Positions 10,411-20,775 of a stretch of 64,000 nucleotides of DNA are shown here, in pieces (position 1 is the stretch's first letter; each line of letters opens with the position of its first letter). Made by a program: the position numbers and the translations under genes. Origin of the DNA: Epithemia pelagica (Eukaryota > Bacillariophyta > Bacillariophyceae > Surirellales > Surirellaceae); assembly GCA_946965045.2 (NCBI GenBank), contig OX337238.1, positions 930,001-994,000 of the forward strand, in the 5' to 3' direction. The notes under the pieces are model-generated. The model did not search any database. It saw only the letters and a program-made list of their open reading frames with translations, and had not been told where the DNA came from.

Positions 10411-13400
10411 ATGGCTTTGGATTGGAGTTTGTTACCTGGTGTAGCCCAGTGTGGCGATGGAACACCAGTCGGCGTTTACCAAGACGGGGATTGGTTCAGA
10501 GGCGATTCACCACGGGAACACTCGGTTTTGCCTTCTGCTACTAAAACGGAAACAACGTCAAAGCAAACGTATGAAAGAAACTATCTCCTTGTTTTCCTTG
10601 GTTCCGGCGCCTGTATCACACAAGATTAATGCAAAGACACTCTAACAAACAAGCCACATTCAGTTTCGTCTAACCATGTTCCCACACAAATTCGCGGCGA
10701 CGCCATTTTGTCCAATGATCCGCAAATCAATCCAACCCTCGACCAGCATATCAAACTTGCCACCTATTACTGCTCACAAGACTTTTATCTGGGATCAGGT
10801 GTTCGCGTCAATGGCATTCTCCGAGATGGCGATGCCTACTTTCAAGGTGTCCTGGATTACTTTGTCAAACAACACGAAGAATGGCTCTCTGTTTCACAAC
10901 AAGACGAAGAACCAGAAATGGGACAGTTGGTAGTGGCGGGCATTTCCGATGCAGGAAGTCTCGGAGTGTTGAATCATTTGAATGCCATTTGACAAGTGGC
11001 CGCGACTCTTGGTGCACGAGAACTAAAAATCATGGTCGATTCGTCCTTACTCAGCGACGACCATGACGTTGCCTCCCTGACTGATGAGGTTGGATTGATT
11101 GTGGACACCGATCGACACCCCCTTTGCGACACGGCCGCTTTTTCCATGCACGAGTCGTTGACGTCCCTCCCATGTTGCTTGTCCACACACTGTCTTGCTC
11201 GCCATGGAAGCTTCCTCCCCCCTTCACCACCACCAACATCACAGCCAATTGCTGTTCCGGACGAATCCTTTCTCTTGCTCGATTCCACCTATAATGCAGT
11301 AGCAATCCTCGTGTCTTTGGATACCTACCGAAACAAGGGTATTAGTGCGATAAGTGCACAGGCAGAGCAATACAGTGCGGTTGGGGAAATTACCGGGTCT
11401 CGAATTCGAGCAACACAAGAAACCATGTACTGGGACCTTTTGGGTACTCGCTATTCTCCTTCTTCCACAACAGTCTACCCAACCGCAACCAATAGCTCAC
11501 AAGACAGCTCACAAGAATGGCCTAAGTTGGCCTGGGTTATGCCATCATGTTTGACTCATAGTTTCATTCTGCCATCATTGGAGCTTGAACATCTCGAATG
11601 TCAGCAATATACCTCATCAGGTGATATACAATATGATGACGAGGAACACAAACAGTACCATAACATGGAAGTTTGTCGAGACACGGGTGTCGGCATGACT
11701 GGCAAAATCGGTGATTTGGGCGTGACCTTGTGGTTGGATATCAACACCTGGAACTATGCCTCAGTGAATGGTACATCGGTAAAGGACACTGTTGGTCGCT
11801 TTGTATCTTCGAATGGCGTCTCCGCACTGCTTCCCGACAACGAATCTGTAGGACTATTGATGGATGACTGTGCAGGTCCCAATTGTGTCACTGATAACCA
11901 ACCACATGCCTGTCAACCTCTCTTGGAACTCGAGAATACTTATCATGAAGTCAATTTTTCCTTGAGAGCGATATGGTTTTGATATTTGGGATTCATTGTG
12001 CTGTTGGGTATCTTGCTTCGGACGACCTGGGGAGGCATTCTAGTTTCCAAACTATTACGGCCTTTGGCATCTTCGGCAAAGGTGGTCCGAAGCAGGACAA
12101 AGCAAATGACATCCAGTTGTTACGCCAAAGAGACACCCACTGTAGAACATTTACCAGGTGTGAGAATGACAGACTTGACTGTCAGGCTCAAGTCGTCTGG
12201 GAGAACCATCTTGGATAAAGTGAAACTCGATTTGAAACCAGGGACGGTCAATGGGATTGTTGGAAGATCAGGATCGGGAAAGTCCACGGTGGTAAGTGTT
12301 CTGCTGAGAAGCGGACTAGTAGACGACCATTCCAGTTTCTGTGGGTGACTCATGTGTGTTGTCGTTGCTACATTGCTTTGGTCCAGCTTGGTGCTATTAG
12401 CGGACAATCAAGTCCTGGCATTGTCCTGGACCCCGATTGCGATATTAAAATCAACATTGACGGAACGACATATCTGCGACAGCATGACTTGGTGGCCTTG
12501 GACAATTTGACACCGGCCTTGTATTTGGAAACATGCGCCGCCATTTACGGTGCGAACCAAACGTAGCTCGCGGAGGTTCAAAACTTTGTTCGTCCCTTCT
12601 TTCGGACCAAAAAGAGCGATTCGTGGAGTATCGTAGATAAGGATGATCATGGCATCCTCCGACAACAAGAGAATGATGAAACTTTGTCGTCGACAATTTC
12701 TGCGGCGCAAGCGTCATCAAATGTGACAGCGGAAAAGGATCAGGGCGATGGAATGGACGCTGAATGTGGGGATGCAATGCCTCCAATGGAACTGAAACGG
12801 AGGATTCTTCGGACAGTTTCGGGTGCCACAGAACCTACAGCACAGTTTTCCGAAACCAGTGTTTTACCATCGTCACAACGTGACACCTCAACAAAGCAGA
12901 ATGGAGTGGAATCGATGACGACGATAGATTCCTGCCAGACGAATCATGAACCATTTGAAACAAATAAAATTACCATGTGTAGCGGAGGACAGCGCCGTGT
13001 GTTGGCGGTAGCAGCAGCATTGTTGACAAATCCCTCCGTCATGCTTCTGGATGAGGTACGTTGTTTTTGTACTTTTTACTGTGATAAACTCGGAACCACA
13101 TCATCTCATTGTTTCGCTGTAGCCTCTTTCTGGTTTGGACAGTGTCGCATGCGAGCAACTCATGGAGTTATTGCATATTGTTGGTAAACGGCGAGATTGC
13201 ACCATCTTGGTCACCTTACATCAACCCTCGGATGCTATTCTAGGGTATCTAAACAAGATTGTTGTAATGATGCAAGGCGAAGTGGTCTTTGATGAATACA
13301 CAGAGGTAGTCCAATCTGCGTTGGCCATGGATAAATACCGTACAAGAAGACTTTCTGAGTTTGTCCATGGTGTCGTGAAAGATGGCATTGTATCCCAAAC

Positions 13401-14382
13401 CATGGAGTTACATCTCATTCAGTCTCGAGAACAATGGAGCGGTGCCACGGCGCTTGGTGACGACGAAACATCAAAGGGGACATCGACGATGGCTATTCCC
13501 ACGGAACACGAGAAGCGTCATCCTCTGGCCCAAGTTATGCCATTGGGACGTCGGTTTCGACTCAATTATGGATTCAACTATGCCGATCTTGTCACCTTGC
13601 CTGTGTGTTTTTCCATTTTGGCCTTTTCCTTGGGCTTTGATGCAGACGCGCCCGTCAATATCTATATGGGATGTGTTGTCATGTTCCTTGTCCCCATTCT
13701 CCTTTTTCAGCATCATTTGCATTTGAGCTGGGACATGTGGCGGACGCATCGTTGGGAATTGGACGATCGTCGAATCTTTGTGTCGTCCTTCCAAATTGCC
13801 TCTGTGGCCTTTTCCCTGTCCATGCCTCTCATTGCGACTGTGAGTTCCCTGGCTTTGGTCTATGCCATTTTGGGATGGGATTGGGCCTCCTTTCCCAATC
13901 AGACCTTGTTTGGTGTTTTGTTTCTCGTCGTGATTATGACCTTTGGTCGAAGTTTGATTCTGGCCTGTAATGGGAATTACACCATTTTCATGAGGGTCTA
14001 TCTGATTTGTATCTTTTTATTTGTTGTATTTGGTGGCTTCATGAGCACTCCCGATCAAGCTCCTGAAAGTGCGAAATGGTTGTTTGGTTTGTCCTTTGCC
14101 TTTTGGGGCTTTTCGGCCATTGTGACTTCCCAATTTGAACACAATGGTCGAATTGGGGAACAGGATGCCTGTTTGAGCTTTGCTTCCTGTGTGGTGTTTG
14201 ATGGAAACTTTTTGTCGGCCCAATCGGGCTTTTGGCCCTTTTCCAACACGGACCGAGCCCTCAAGGTTTTGTCGTGTATTTATGTCACGTTTTTGACTCT
14301 GGAATATGTGCTATTGCGATACCGTCGAGCGCAATTCCTGGACCCGAGTAGCTTGAAACAGTTGGACAAGCAACCAAAGTAG
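10411..14382 (+). pseudogene. Second esterase-ABCG fusion gene with four nonsense codons
   Basis: Full-length tandem duplicate of the gene at 4209, with the same three-exon structure (10411..12291, 12387..13055, 13123..14382; introns 95 and 67 bp, splice sites intact and phase 0). Four in-frame stops interrupt it: TAA 10627-10629 (in the G-x-A-C segment), TGA 10990-10992 (paralogue has Arg), TGA 11980-11982 (in the first membrane helix) and TAG 12564-12566 (in the NBD insertion). No frameshift is seen over nearly 4 kb. The esterase nucleophile elbow, G-Q-S-A-G-G in the intact copy, reads G-I-S-D-A-G here. The Walker A, signature and Walker B motifs and the membrane helices are well conserved, so loss looks recent. 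Mixed stop types rule out simple codon reassignment, since genes around it end with all three. Confidence 0.8.
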
Positions 14383-15079
14383 CAAGCAGCAACATGAACA
14401 CGTCAAAGACAGCCAGAACTGACAAGTGTGGCTGTCATGTCTGGCATTCGACGCAGGAATGACGGGCTCTTTTCGGGTTGTGGACTCTGTCGAGCCGAAC
14501 CAAACGATGGGACTCGTGTAGAATCACGAATCACGACTATTTTGTTTTGTCTCCCAAATAGGATGGACTTGGTGCAACGATCAAGGCAATTTTGTAAAGG
14601 ATCAGACAACAACACGAAGACTCGAAAGCCTATTACTCCTATACTCCTATTGTTTCCATTTCACGGCATGACTTCCATCTCATTTTGGCGCCTCTCGTTC
14701 TCCAGGGCGCCGGGCGACTCTAAGTGGCGCTTCCGGTCGCCAGGCAGGTGACGTATCCACTCGCAGATCGACTCCCGCCCGCGCGCACTGGGTCCACGTT
14801 CGTTTCGCCTTTCGCTCTATCATCACAAATCACTTTTGTCCACAAATCCACAAATCCACAAATCGCATTGGGACGAGAATCATCGACACGATGGAGGAGC
14901 GCTTCACTCATGGAACATTGGACATTTTATGACAGTATGTGATCGACAACGGATGATAACGTGTGGTATCCACGGCGGAGATGGATTTCGACTCCGCTGG
15001 ACAGGCCACGGCGTGTTTCGCATCAACCAACTGTGGAGAGCACACACTTTTTTGTGTTCCACCAAATTATCAAAGGACC
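14383..15079. other. Intergenic / 5' region of Kelch gene
   Basis: No gene seen. Two adjacent TACTCCT 7-mers lie at 14634 and 14642. The final 100 bases resemble the sequence just upstream of the Kelch gene at 41135, indicating that the duplication between the two extends into the 5' flank. Confidence 0.45.
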
Positions 15080-17433
15080 ATGCAAAAACAAGTGGAACTG
15101 TCGAAGCTTGTCTTTCTTGACACTGACAAGGATGAAGAGCCACAATGGAAGTCTGACTCGTTGCCGCCTCTTTTGGGTGGATGGCGTTGTTTTCATGCAT
15201 CAGTTGTTGTGAAGGACAAGCAAACCGATCAACAGATAGTTGTTGTCATTGGCGGAGAAAAATCAAGTCGTCAAACAAATTCGGTTTTGTTGATGAATGT
15301 GGAAAAAGACAAGAAACAGTGGAAAGAAGCACCAAACCTGAATCAAAAACGAAGTGGACATGCTGCAGTCGTTTGTAATGGCTTTGTCTATGTTTTTGGA
15401 GGACACAGTGGAAGTTCACGTTTGGATTCAATCGAACGAATTGATGTTGATGATTTGTTGGAAACAACGTGTACGACTAACAACAAGAAACAATGGACAA
15501 CATTGAACTGTTGCTTGTCCACTGCAAGAAATGGATGTGCTGCTGCTGTGGTACATGATCGATTTATTGTGGTCGCCGGTGGATACAATGGAAGCGACGA
15601 CTTGTCGTCAATTGATATCATTGACACCGCTTCGCAAAATCAACCCATTGTCATTGCCGGACCTTCCATGAAGGTCGCTCGACATTCCTGTGCAATGGCT
15701 GTTGTTGACCGTCGCATCTTTGTCGTTGGTGGTGAGAATGGAAGTCCATTAAACTCTGTTGAATATTTGGAATTCGACGCAGCCTCTAAAGAGAATAATG
15801 AGCCTGCCGGTTTCACATTTCCTTCGTCAACGGAATGGATGATTCACAAGAATCTTGTTCTTTCTGTCCAGCGGTTCCGACATGCTATTGTTACAGTTGG
15901 GTCTTGTTTAATTGTGGCTGGTGGTCTTAGCCAAAAAAATTTGAAGTCCGTAGAAGTATTGGATACGGAGCGCAATGTTGTGTTCAACCTACCTGATATG
16001 ACTACCGCACGGAACGGTCCAAGCATGGTGTCCATGCCGGACGGAATTGTTGTCATTGGTGGACACAAGTTGGATTCCAATGAGATGCTTCCATTGATTG
16101 ACCTGCAGGATCACATCAAGGTACGACGTCTGTTGTGGTGCGATTTATTTTGGAATTGCATGGTCCTGGACAAATTGGTTTGGTGCATTGTCGTGCCGCC
16201 TCTTACGATGACGTTGATTGTTGTCTTTTCTACAGAACATGTGTAAAAACATAGAAAAACTCAACTGTACGATTGTACCTTCTCATCCGGAGTCCGATAA
16301 TGAGCAGGTTTTGAAAGAAGCTATTGAGGCAGAGTCGGTCCTTCCACTGATGCAGTCCTTGCGTGACCTCGACGACAAGTTCCGGTCCGTGCATAAACTG
16401 AAGGAGGTAATTGACCAACTCCAAAAGGTTTTGAAGGAGACGAACGGTTTCAAGGCGCGTATTCCAGTTGCGATCCAAAAGTTGAAAGACCTTGTTCACC
16501 TTGGTGGGTACAGTTTGGAATCTTGTGAGACATTTGAATTGATTGACAAGAAGAAACAGATCAAGGTAAGGTTAGGACTTTTGCTGCAGTGTGATTTGAT
16601 CTGTTTACAGGGATGTGAACAAACTGTCGATTGGTCTTCTACTGTCTCACGGTGATTGTGTCTTATCTTGAATACAGAGCATGTATTCATGTCGTGCCGA
16701 GCTAGATACAAAGATACAAAAACTCATTCGTGCGATTGAACGTGGGCATAAAGAGCGTCGCAATGTCAGTGCACTGGAAGAGGCCATCGAGGCGAAATCC
16801 TTGCTACCTCTTATGGAATGGCTTCGTGATCACGACGAAAAGTTCCGCTCTGTGCAAGAGCTTGAAGAAAATATTAACCAACTGGAAGGAGAACTGCAGG
16901 AGATTGACGTTCTAGAGGGATATCTTCCAATTGCTCGGAAGATTGAAGCATTGGAAAAGCTTGTTGCCAAGAATAAGAAGTTGGAAGATGAAAGGAACCA
17001 TGCTGGACAGAATTCAGAGGATGAATCGGAATCTGGCTGGGTGATAGAAAATGAAACACTTTCAGTGTCTGGCCACGCAACGGTTGAGCTCTCTGGTGGT
17101 TGCGATGGTCCCAAAGATGGATTCATCTCTGGTAGTTACGATGGTCCCAAAGATGGATTCATCTCTGGTATTTACTATGGTCCCAAAGATGGATTCATCT
17201 CTGGTAGTTACGATGGTCCCAAAGATGGATTCATCTCTGGTAGTTACGATGGTCCCAAAGATGGATTCATCTCTGGTATTTACTATGGTCCCAAAGATGG
17301 ATTCATCTCTGGTAGTTACGAAGGTCCCAAAGATGGATTCATCGCTGGTGGCTACGATGGTCCCAAAGATGGATTTGTCAAAGTAGAATATGAGGATGGA
17401 ATTCAAGAGCATGATGCTCACGGAACCCGTTGA
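15080..17433 (+). CDS. Six-bladed Kelch propeller plus duplicated coiled-coil and GPKDGF repeat tail
   Basis: Exons 15080..16120, 16236..16565 and 16678..17433 give 708 residues; introns of 115 and 112 bp are GT-AG, phase 0. Exon 1 encodes a Kelch beta-propeller: six blade motifs with G-G (GGEK, GGHS, GGYN, GGEN, GGLS, GGHK). Exons 2 and 3 each encode a related coiled-coil with E-A-I-E-A-x-S-x-L-P-L-M and D-x-K-F-R-S-V. Exon 2 ends with a copy of the Kelch exon's end (L-G-G-x-x-L-E-S-C-E...L-I-D...I-K), so it is a partial exon duplication. Exon 3 ends in eight 12-residue repeats built on G-P-K-D-G-F-I-S-G. The frame is open further upstream to 14963, but the ATG at 15080 matches the start of the gene at 41135. 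Kelch propellers usually bind proteins; partner unknown. Paralogues lie at 2153 (dead) and 41135. Confidence 0.8.
17101..17388 (+). repeat. 36-bp coding minisatellite, 8 units
   Basis: Eight head-to-tail 36-bp units encode Y-D-G-P-K-D-G-F-I-S-G-S variants. Units alternate between Y-D and Y-Y starts and S or I ends, showing a higher-order pattern from multi-unit duplication. The last two units have diverged (I-A-G-G, V-K-V-E). The paralogue at 41135 has about one relict unit. Confidence 0.9.
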
Positions 17434-18047
17434 TCGACTTGAGAATCCGGTTCTCTAAAGGAGAATGAGTTCCATTTCGTAATGTATCTTTTATGGACGA
17501 TTACCATTTATTCGTAGCGTCTATATCCATACTTATAGTACACTGCTAGAAATCCGCTTGTTCAATCTGCTGTAGAAGAACCAAACTCGAACCGAGATGG
17601 AAAAGGTCCTCTGGCTCTAAACCCTTTCTTGGTCTCGCGATTCAATGAAACTCAATGCCGGATCGCACATCCACTCTCATACTATACGCTACCATTGTCA
17701 TCATTCCACCTGTACACCAGTCATTGCGCCACAACGTCGTGGGAATCCATTAGTATTAGAGATCCTTGTAAACAGACGACTCTGGAACCGCTACCACAAA
17801 CTCGTTGCCGACAAGAATGCCCTTGTGTGGCGCACAAATGTACGCCCGTACACGTCGGTCCCACAACGTCACTGCCTCAGCAAGGCCAAGGATCCGCCAT
17901 CCTCCATTCACTACGACACTTGCGCGCGCAAGATCCAATCCTGGTCGACAGACACAAGAGACCCAACCGCCTGCATACGACCGTTGACACATATACTGCG
18001 AGAAAGTGTCGCTTCCCAACCAACACGCCGAGTGGTGGCACACTGCG
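17434..18047. other. Convergent intergenic stretch
   Basis: Lies between the 3' ends of the Kelch gene and the minus-strand membrane-protein gene. Open frames exist on both strands, but none shows a recognisable domain. The first part (17434-17480) is homologous to the 3' flank of the Kelch gene at 41135. Confidence 0.4.
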
Positions 18048-20000
18048 TCACACGGAGCGTTGCAAGGGTTTCATAAAATCCACAACTTGTGGCACAGATG
18101 CATCTTCTTCTTCTTCTGCTTGTGGGCCGTCTGGTGGTTGTGGGACGGGTCGCAACCACTGGTCCACCACCGTACGATAGTCGAGGCGTGTCACGGCCGC
18201 TTCGCAATCATTGATTCCATAGGCCAATACCAATTCTTGTTGTGCGGCATGGTATTCCAATCCCGATGCAAATTGAATCACTTCGGCATTGGTGGGGTGC
18301 CACACCGAGGGCACGACAAATTCCGGCGAGAGAGTTGCGAGACGATGGGGCGGTGTGGCCGAAATGGTGTAAAAGGCATGGGTATAATGATGGCCAAAGC
18401 GGGCATAGGGATTCGCCTCGCGATCGGGAGGACGATGAAAATGAGCCACACCCAAGTATTCGTTCCGGTCCGGTAAATATACCATAAAGGCATTGGTTCC
18501 ATGGACATGAGATTTCTCCGTTGCCGCCTTTTTCTTCTTTTTCTTGTTCTTGTCATTTGGTAGAGCGTTGGACAAGCGACGAGGAACGTTTGGAGATTGT
18601 TGTTGTTGTTGTTGTTGTTGTTGATGGGGTGTGGTATCGACTGTCTCCACCGTCATGGGATCCACCCACGTGACCGCTTGCAACGGCTCTTGATTGTCAC
18701 TTGTTCTTCTTGTTGTAGTCGGAGACGTTGTGAGGAGTGCCATGTTGCGTCCACAACAAAAGGAGGTGGTTTCCGACGCTCGAATCGTGGCGCGCAAGGT
18801 CCTTGTCGTTGTTATTGTCGTTGTCCATTCCAAATGAAGTGGATTCAAGACTTGGGCATCGTATCCAAACAATTTGCCTTCGCGGTACGAGATCCACAAT
18901 TGACTGTCGTGGACAAACAATCGAGCATCGTCCAAGGAGGGTAAATGATACAGGCCACCTTGTGTTTGTGGCCGCAAAAAGCGTTTGCCCCCCGGTTTGC
19001 CATAGGTGGGAGCATCGAGATGGAGGTAAATGGTGGCTTGCGCCACGGTTTGAAAAGTGTCGGTCAACAACAAGAGGAGGGTGCGTACGGTATCCGGTTT
19101 GGTTTGATTGGGATTCCACTGAAACTCTTGGATTTGAGCGGGAGAATCCTTCCACAAACATTGCGAATTGGTCATGCACACGGTGGCAATCCATTGGATT
19201 CGATTCTTTGCATTCTTCTGGTTGTTGTGGTTGTGGTGGTTGGGTTGGTCGAGGGGCAATTGATGGTGGGGTGCCACGTCGTGTTGATAGCGCTCCACGG
19301 AGACTAGGGAAGGATTGGTGCCATCGGCAAAGGGCCATGTGGTTCTTGTGGTTGTCGTGTTGGCACGCCATTCGGTTTGATGGACACAGAGTTTGTGCGT
19401 CGAATGGGTGGGCACGAGTTGGGGCCATTGGCCATAGAGGTAGGGAACCCGTGTCAAAAAGTCGGGCGCCGTGGCCAAGTCTTGTTGCACGTCATAATAT
19501 CGATGGGGCGGATACCGTCGAAATTGACAACTGTCAATCGTGGCATGGGTGGTGGATGCTGCTTGTTGTTGTTGTTGTGGTGGAAGTGGCGGTGAACGTG
19601 GAGACAATGGTGGTCGAGGCACCGAGGCGGTCCACGCATCTTGTTGTTGGTGGTGTCGAAGGGTCGTTGTCGTGGTGGTTCCGGCCAACACGACTCTCCA
19701 CGCGTACAAACCGTACACGAGGACGAGACAAAAGGCTGTCAGACAGATCAAGACATGGATCCACCAACTTTGACAGATTCTTTCCACTAGTGGTCGTTGT
19801 TGCGGAGATTTGGCGCGTCGAAAAGCATGACGCGAAACGGAGGATGACGATGATGGTTGTGCCATTGTCCGAATCGTTGGGTGGTTGGTGGCCGCTGTGG
19901 AGGAATGACTACTACTCAATGCTGGTGTTGGTGCAGAAGCAGTAGTGCCTCGCACGGCCGATGAGACCAGCGCCGAAAAGGTGGTCATGCGTCGTGCCAT
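18048..20000 (-). CDS. Type II membrane protein with possible five-bladed propeller (GH130-like) domain
   Basis: Single exon, 650 residues from the first ATG at 20000; the frame runs further upstream without an ATG. A Ser/Thr-rich N-terminus is followed by one hydrophobic helix (about 78-100) with no cleavable signal character. A Pro/Gln/Thr-rich stem then leads to a large C-terminal domain. The end of that domain has L-S-P-E-F-V, an E-V-I-Q-F-A-S-G-L-E segment and Y-G-I-N-D-C-E-A. These resemble the closing blade of five-bladed propeller proteins related to GH130/GH43 that often accompany glycosyltransferases. The layout fits a Golgi-type type II membrane protein acting on glycans, but catalytic residues cannot be assigned. 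PolyQ (about 18597-18623) and Lys-rich tracts interrupt the domain. Confidence 0.6.
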   Translation of the reverse strand: MARRMTTFSALVSSAVRGTTASAPTPALSSSHSSTAATNHPTIRTMAQPSSSSSVSRHAFRRAKSPQQRPLVERICQSWWIHVLICLTAFCLVLVYGLYAWRVVLAGTTTTTTLRHHQQQDAWTASVPRPPLSPRSPPLPPQQQQQAASTTHATIDSCQFRRYPPHRYYDVQQDLATAPDFLTRVPYLYGQWPQLVPTHSTHKLCVHQTEWRANTTTTRTTWPFADGTNPSLVSVERYQHDVAPHHQLPLDQPNHHNHNNQKNAKNRIQWIATVCMTNSQCLWKDSPAQIQEFQWNPNQTKPDTVRTLLLLLTDTFQTVAQATIYLHLDAPTYGKPGGKRFLRPQTQGGLYHLPSLDDARLFVHDSQLWISYREGKLFGYDAQVLNPLHLEWTTTITTTRTLRATIRASETTSFCCGRNMALLTTSPTTTRRTSDNQEPLQAVTWVDPMTVETVDTTPHQQQQQQQQQSPNVPRRLSNALPNDKNKKKKKKAATEKSHVHGTNAFMVYLPDRNEYLGVAHFHRPPDREANPYARFGHHYTHAFYTISATPPHRLATLSPEFVVPSVWHPTNAEVIQFASGLEYHAAQQELVLAYGINDCEAAVTRLDYRTVVDQWLRPVPQPPDGPQAEEEEDASVPQVVDFMKPLQRSV

Positions 20001-20775
20001 GGTGACTGGTTGTTCTCTTGTTGTTCGCAGATTCGACGATCCACGAGAGACGACCCCACAATGCCACAATCACGATCGTGGGTGTGTTTTGTGACTCGAA
20101 GAGTGACCCGGGTCCCCCAAAATCGACCAATTCCCCCCATTGTGATGGCAAAAATTGAGAGGATCCGAACGCCAGCCGCTCTTCCTAAGTACTCGAATAC
20201 GGAGTAGGTTCGTTGGATTCAATCTCCCGCCATGCGACTGAGAGATTGTATACCGAGTCGTGGATTGCTGTTCTCGCACGTGCTTCACCGAATCTTGTGG
20301 AGGCATTCGTGGCGCGCCAAGCGGATCTTGAAAAAGTTACTTAGACCATCCCTCGCCCTAAATGACCTCTGGCGAGCATTTTGTTAGGAGCCACCAGACA
20401 GCGGGTAACGTCTTGCTTGGGCTATCTTCTCTAACAAATTGACGTACTTACATCTAATTCTTTTATTCCTTCTCATATTTTTCGTTTGCACCTCCGTGGC
20501 TGTTGTTGTCGTCTCCCTAATGTAGATGTAGGCTACAAGTGGAGGAGGACAAAATCTTTTTTCAAACTCATCAGACTGTGTGTAAATCTTGTTGTTGTTG
20601 TTGTTGTTGTTGTTCCAGTGGCATCAACATTCATCGCAGGGATTTGGATTTGGGCCTTTGTTTGGGAATATCAAACACAAGAGAGGGTGCACATCCATCA
20701 CATTGAGAGTACCCCTGTCCCACTCTTCCACCAATTACGCTCCCTACTAGTACATCAGCATTCATCATCATCATC
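20001..20775. other. Divergent intergenic / shared promoter region
   Basis: Lies between two genes transcribed outward (starts at 20000 minus and 20776 plus), so it must carry both promoters. It contains a TTG microsatellite (about 20589-20615) and a TACTCG...GGAGTA pair near 20189-20206. No gene is recognised. Confidence 0.4.

Noticed and set aside
10990-10992. UGA read as selenocysteine in the duplicate fusion gene
   Set aside because: The paralogue has Arg there, and the gene also contains TAA and TAG stops, which selenocysteine decoding cannot explain.
17101-17388. CRISPR-like array
   Set aside because: Repeats are contiguous without spacers and encode an in-frame protein repeat in a eukaryotic gene.
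17629-18180. Plus-strand gene of 183 residues between convergent genes
   Set aside because: Overlaps the 3' end of the minus-strand gene; low-complexity, no recognisable domain.
18737-19945. Plus-strand frame of about 400 residues
   Set aside because: It lies antisense to the type II membrane protein, is rich in Trp, Arg and Cys as expected from a shadow frame, and has no domain.
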